DNA of 52,755 nt from Lachnospiraceae bacterium (lineage in GTDB: Bacteria; Bacillota; Clostridia; Lachnospirales; Lachnospiraceae). Position numbers and translations under genes: made by a program. How positions within the stretch are numbered: position 1 is the first letter of the stretch; every line of letters begins with the position of its first letter. The stretch is taken from contig JAFVBO010000085.1 in NCBI GenBank assembly GCA_017479935.1, forward strand, positions 1-52,755, in the 5' to 3' direction. This document shows, piece after piece, positions 52,631 through 52,755 of the stretch. The notes under the pieces were generated by a model. It did no database searches. It saw only the letters and a list, made by a program, of their open reading frames with translations, and was not told where the DNA came from.

Positions 52631-52755
52631 GCCGCTTGCACCCCGCTGCAAGCGGCGTAAAACAAAAGTTGGCATGCCAAGCCACAGGCAATTTGGAATG
52701 CGCGGAGCGCATTGCCTGTGGCTTCGTAACTGCTCAGGTGCTGAGCAGTTACGAA
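52631..52755. repeat. Three consecutive perfect hairpins at the window end
   Basis: GCCGCTTGCA/TGCAAGCGGC (52631-52656, 10 bp), GCCACAGGCAAT/ATTGCCTGTGGC (52681-52722, 12 bp) and TTCGTAACTGCTCA/TGAGCAGTTACGAA (52723-52755, 14 bp, 5-nt loop). None has a clear poly-T tail inside the window. They follow the anti-sigma gene and may be one palindromic element cut by the edge. Confidence 0.65.

Overview
The window looks like chromosomal DNA of a Clostridia-class Firmicute, most likely a Lachnospiraceae-type gut anaerobe. This is inferred from strong AAAGGAGG-type ribosome binding sites with frequent GTG starts, the PyrK/PyrDB pair for dihydroorotate oxidation, a PurO-type IMP cyclohydrolase beside a stand-alone AICAR formyltransferase, an FMN riboswitch in front of RibU, tRNA genes without encoded CCA, and a roughly 50-55% GC look. 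No phage, conjugative, restriction, CRISPR-Cas or biosynthetic cluster is visible; this is mostly core genome.

Layout. 1-1189 (minus): an lrgA-lrgB pair and the first codons of a third gene. 1190-2328: gene-free, filled with inverted and direct repeats. 2329-8744: a DUF1292 protein, a divergent flavin-split-barrel protein / MocR regulator pair, a DMT exporter, an unknown membrane protein, greA, two identical tRNA-Gly genes and a CarD regulator. 8816-17874 (plus): a long nucleotide run, pyrC-pyrF-pyrK-pyrD-pyrE, then a VanZ protein and a small membrane protein, then purE-purM-purN-purD. 17875-18682: an 0.8-kb repeat mosaic. 18683-19626 (minus): ribU under an FMN riboswitch. 19783-24157: trmO, then a GntR(YtrA)-ABC-permease operon with a palindromic operator. 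24505-25954 (minus): pyrB-pyrI. 26264-30896: a VanW protein and an L,D-transpeptidase, both cell-wall proteins. 30980-32969: the last two purine steps. 33082-35791 (minus): a DegV protein and a DUF1846 protein. 35968-41107: yifB-dprA, a possible 31-residue membrane protein, topA. 41108-41983: two very long hairpin elements. 41984-43675: rpsB-tsf. 43806-52604: tldD-tldE, ribonuclease H, a zinc-ribbon membrane protein, a TPM-domain protein, tRNA-Trp, a secreted protein, and an ECF sigma / anti-sigma pair.

How genes work together. The pyr genes supply every UMP step after carbamoyl phosphate: PyrBI, PyrC, PyrDB+PyrK, PyrE and PyrF. The pur genes supply PurD, PurN, PurM and PurE early or mid pathway and the AICARFT and PurO steps to IMP; PurF, PurL, PurK, PurC and PurB are not in the window. 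VanW, L,D-transpeptidase, LrgAB, VanZ and the sigma/anti-sigma pair point to the cell envelope.

The most unusual signals are non-coding. There is a ~175-bp element with inverted termini and a 20-bp central stem, present as two full copies and one half copy; the two stems differ at three pairs and every change is compensated. There is a five-fold tandem array of ~37-nt hairpins, and a pair of related ~250-bp snap-back elements 39 kb apart. Also notable are a MocR regulator whose PLP-anchoring lysine is replaced by arginine, and an apparent strong promoter at 34135-34163 with no gene behind it. All names are from reading translations and motifs; no database search was run.
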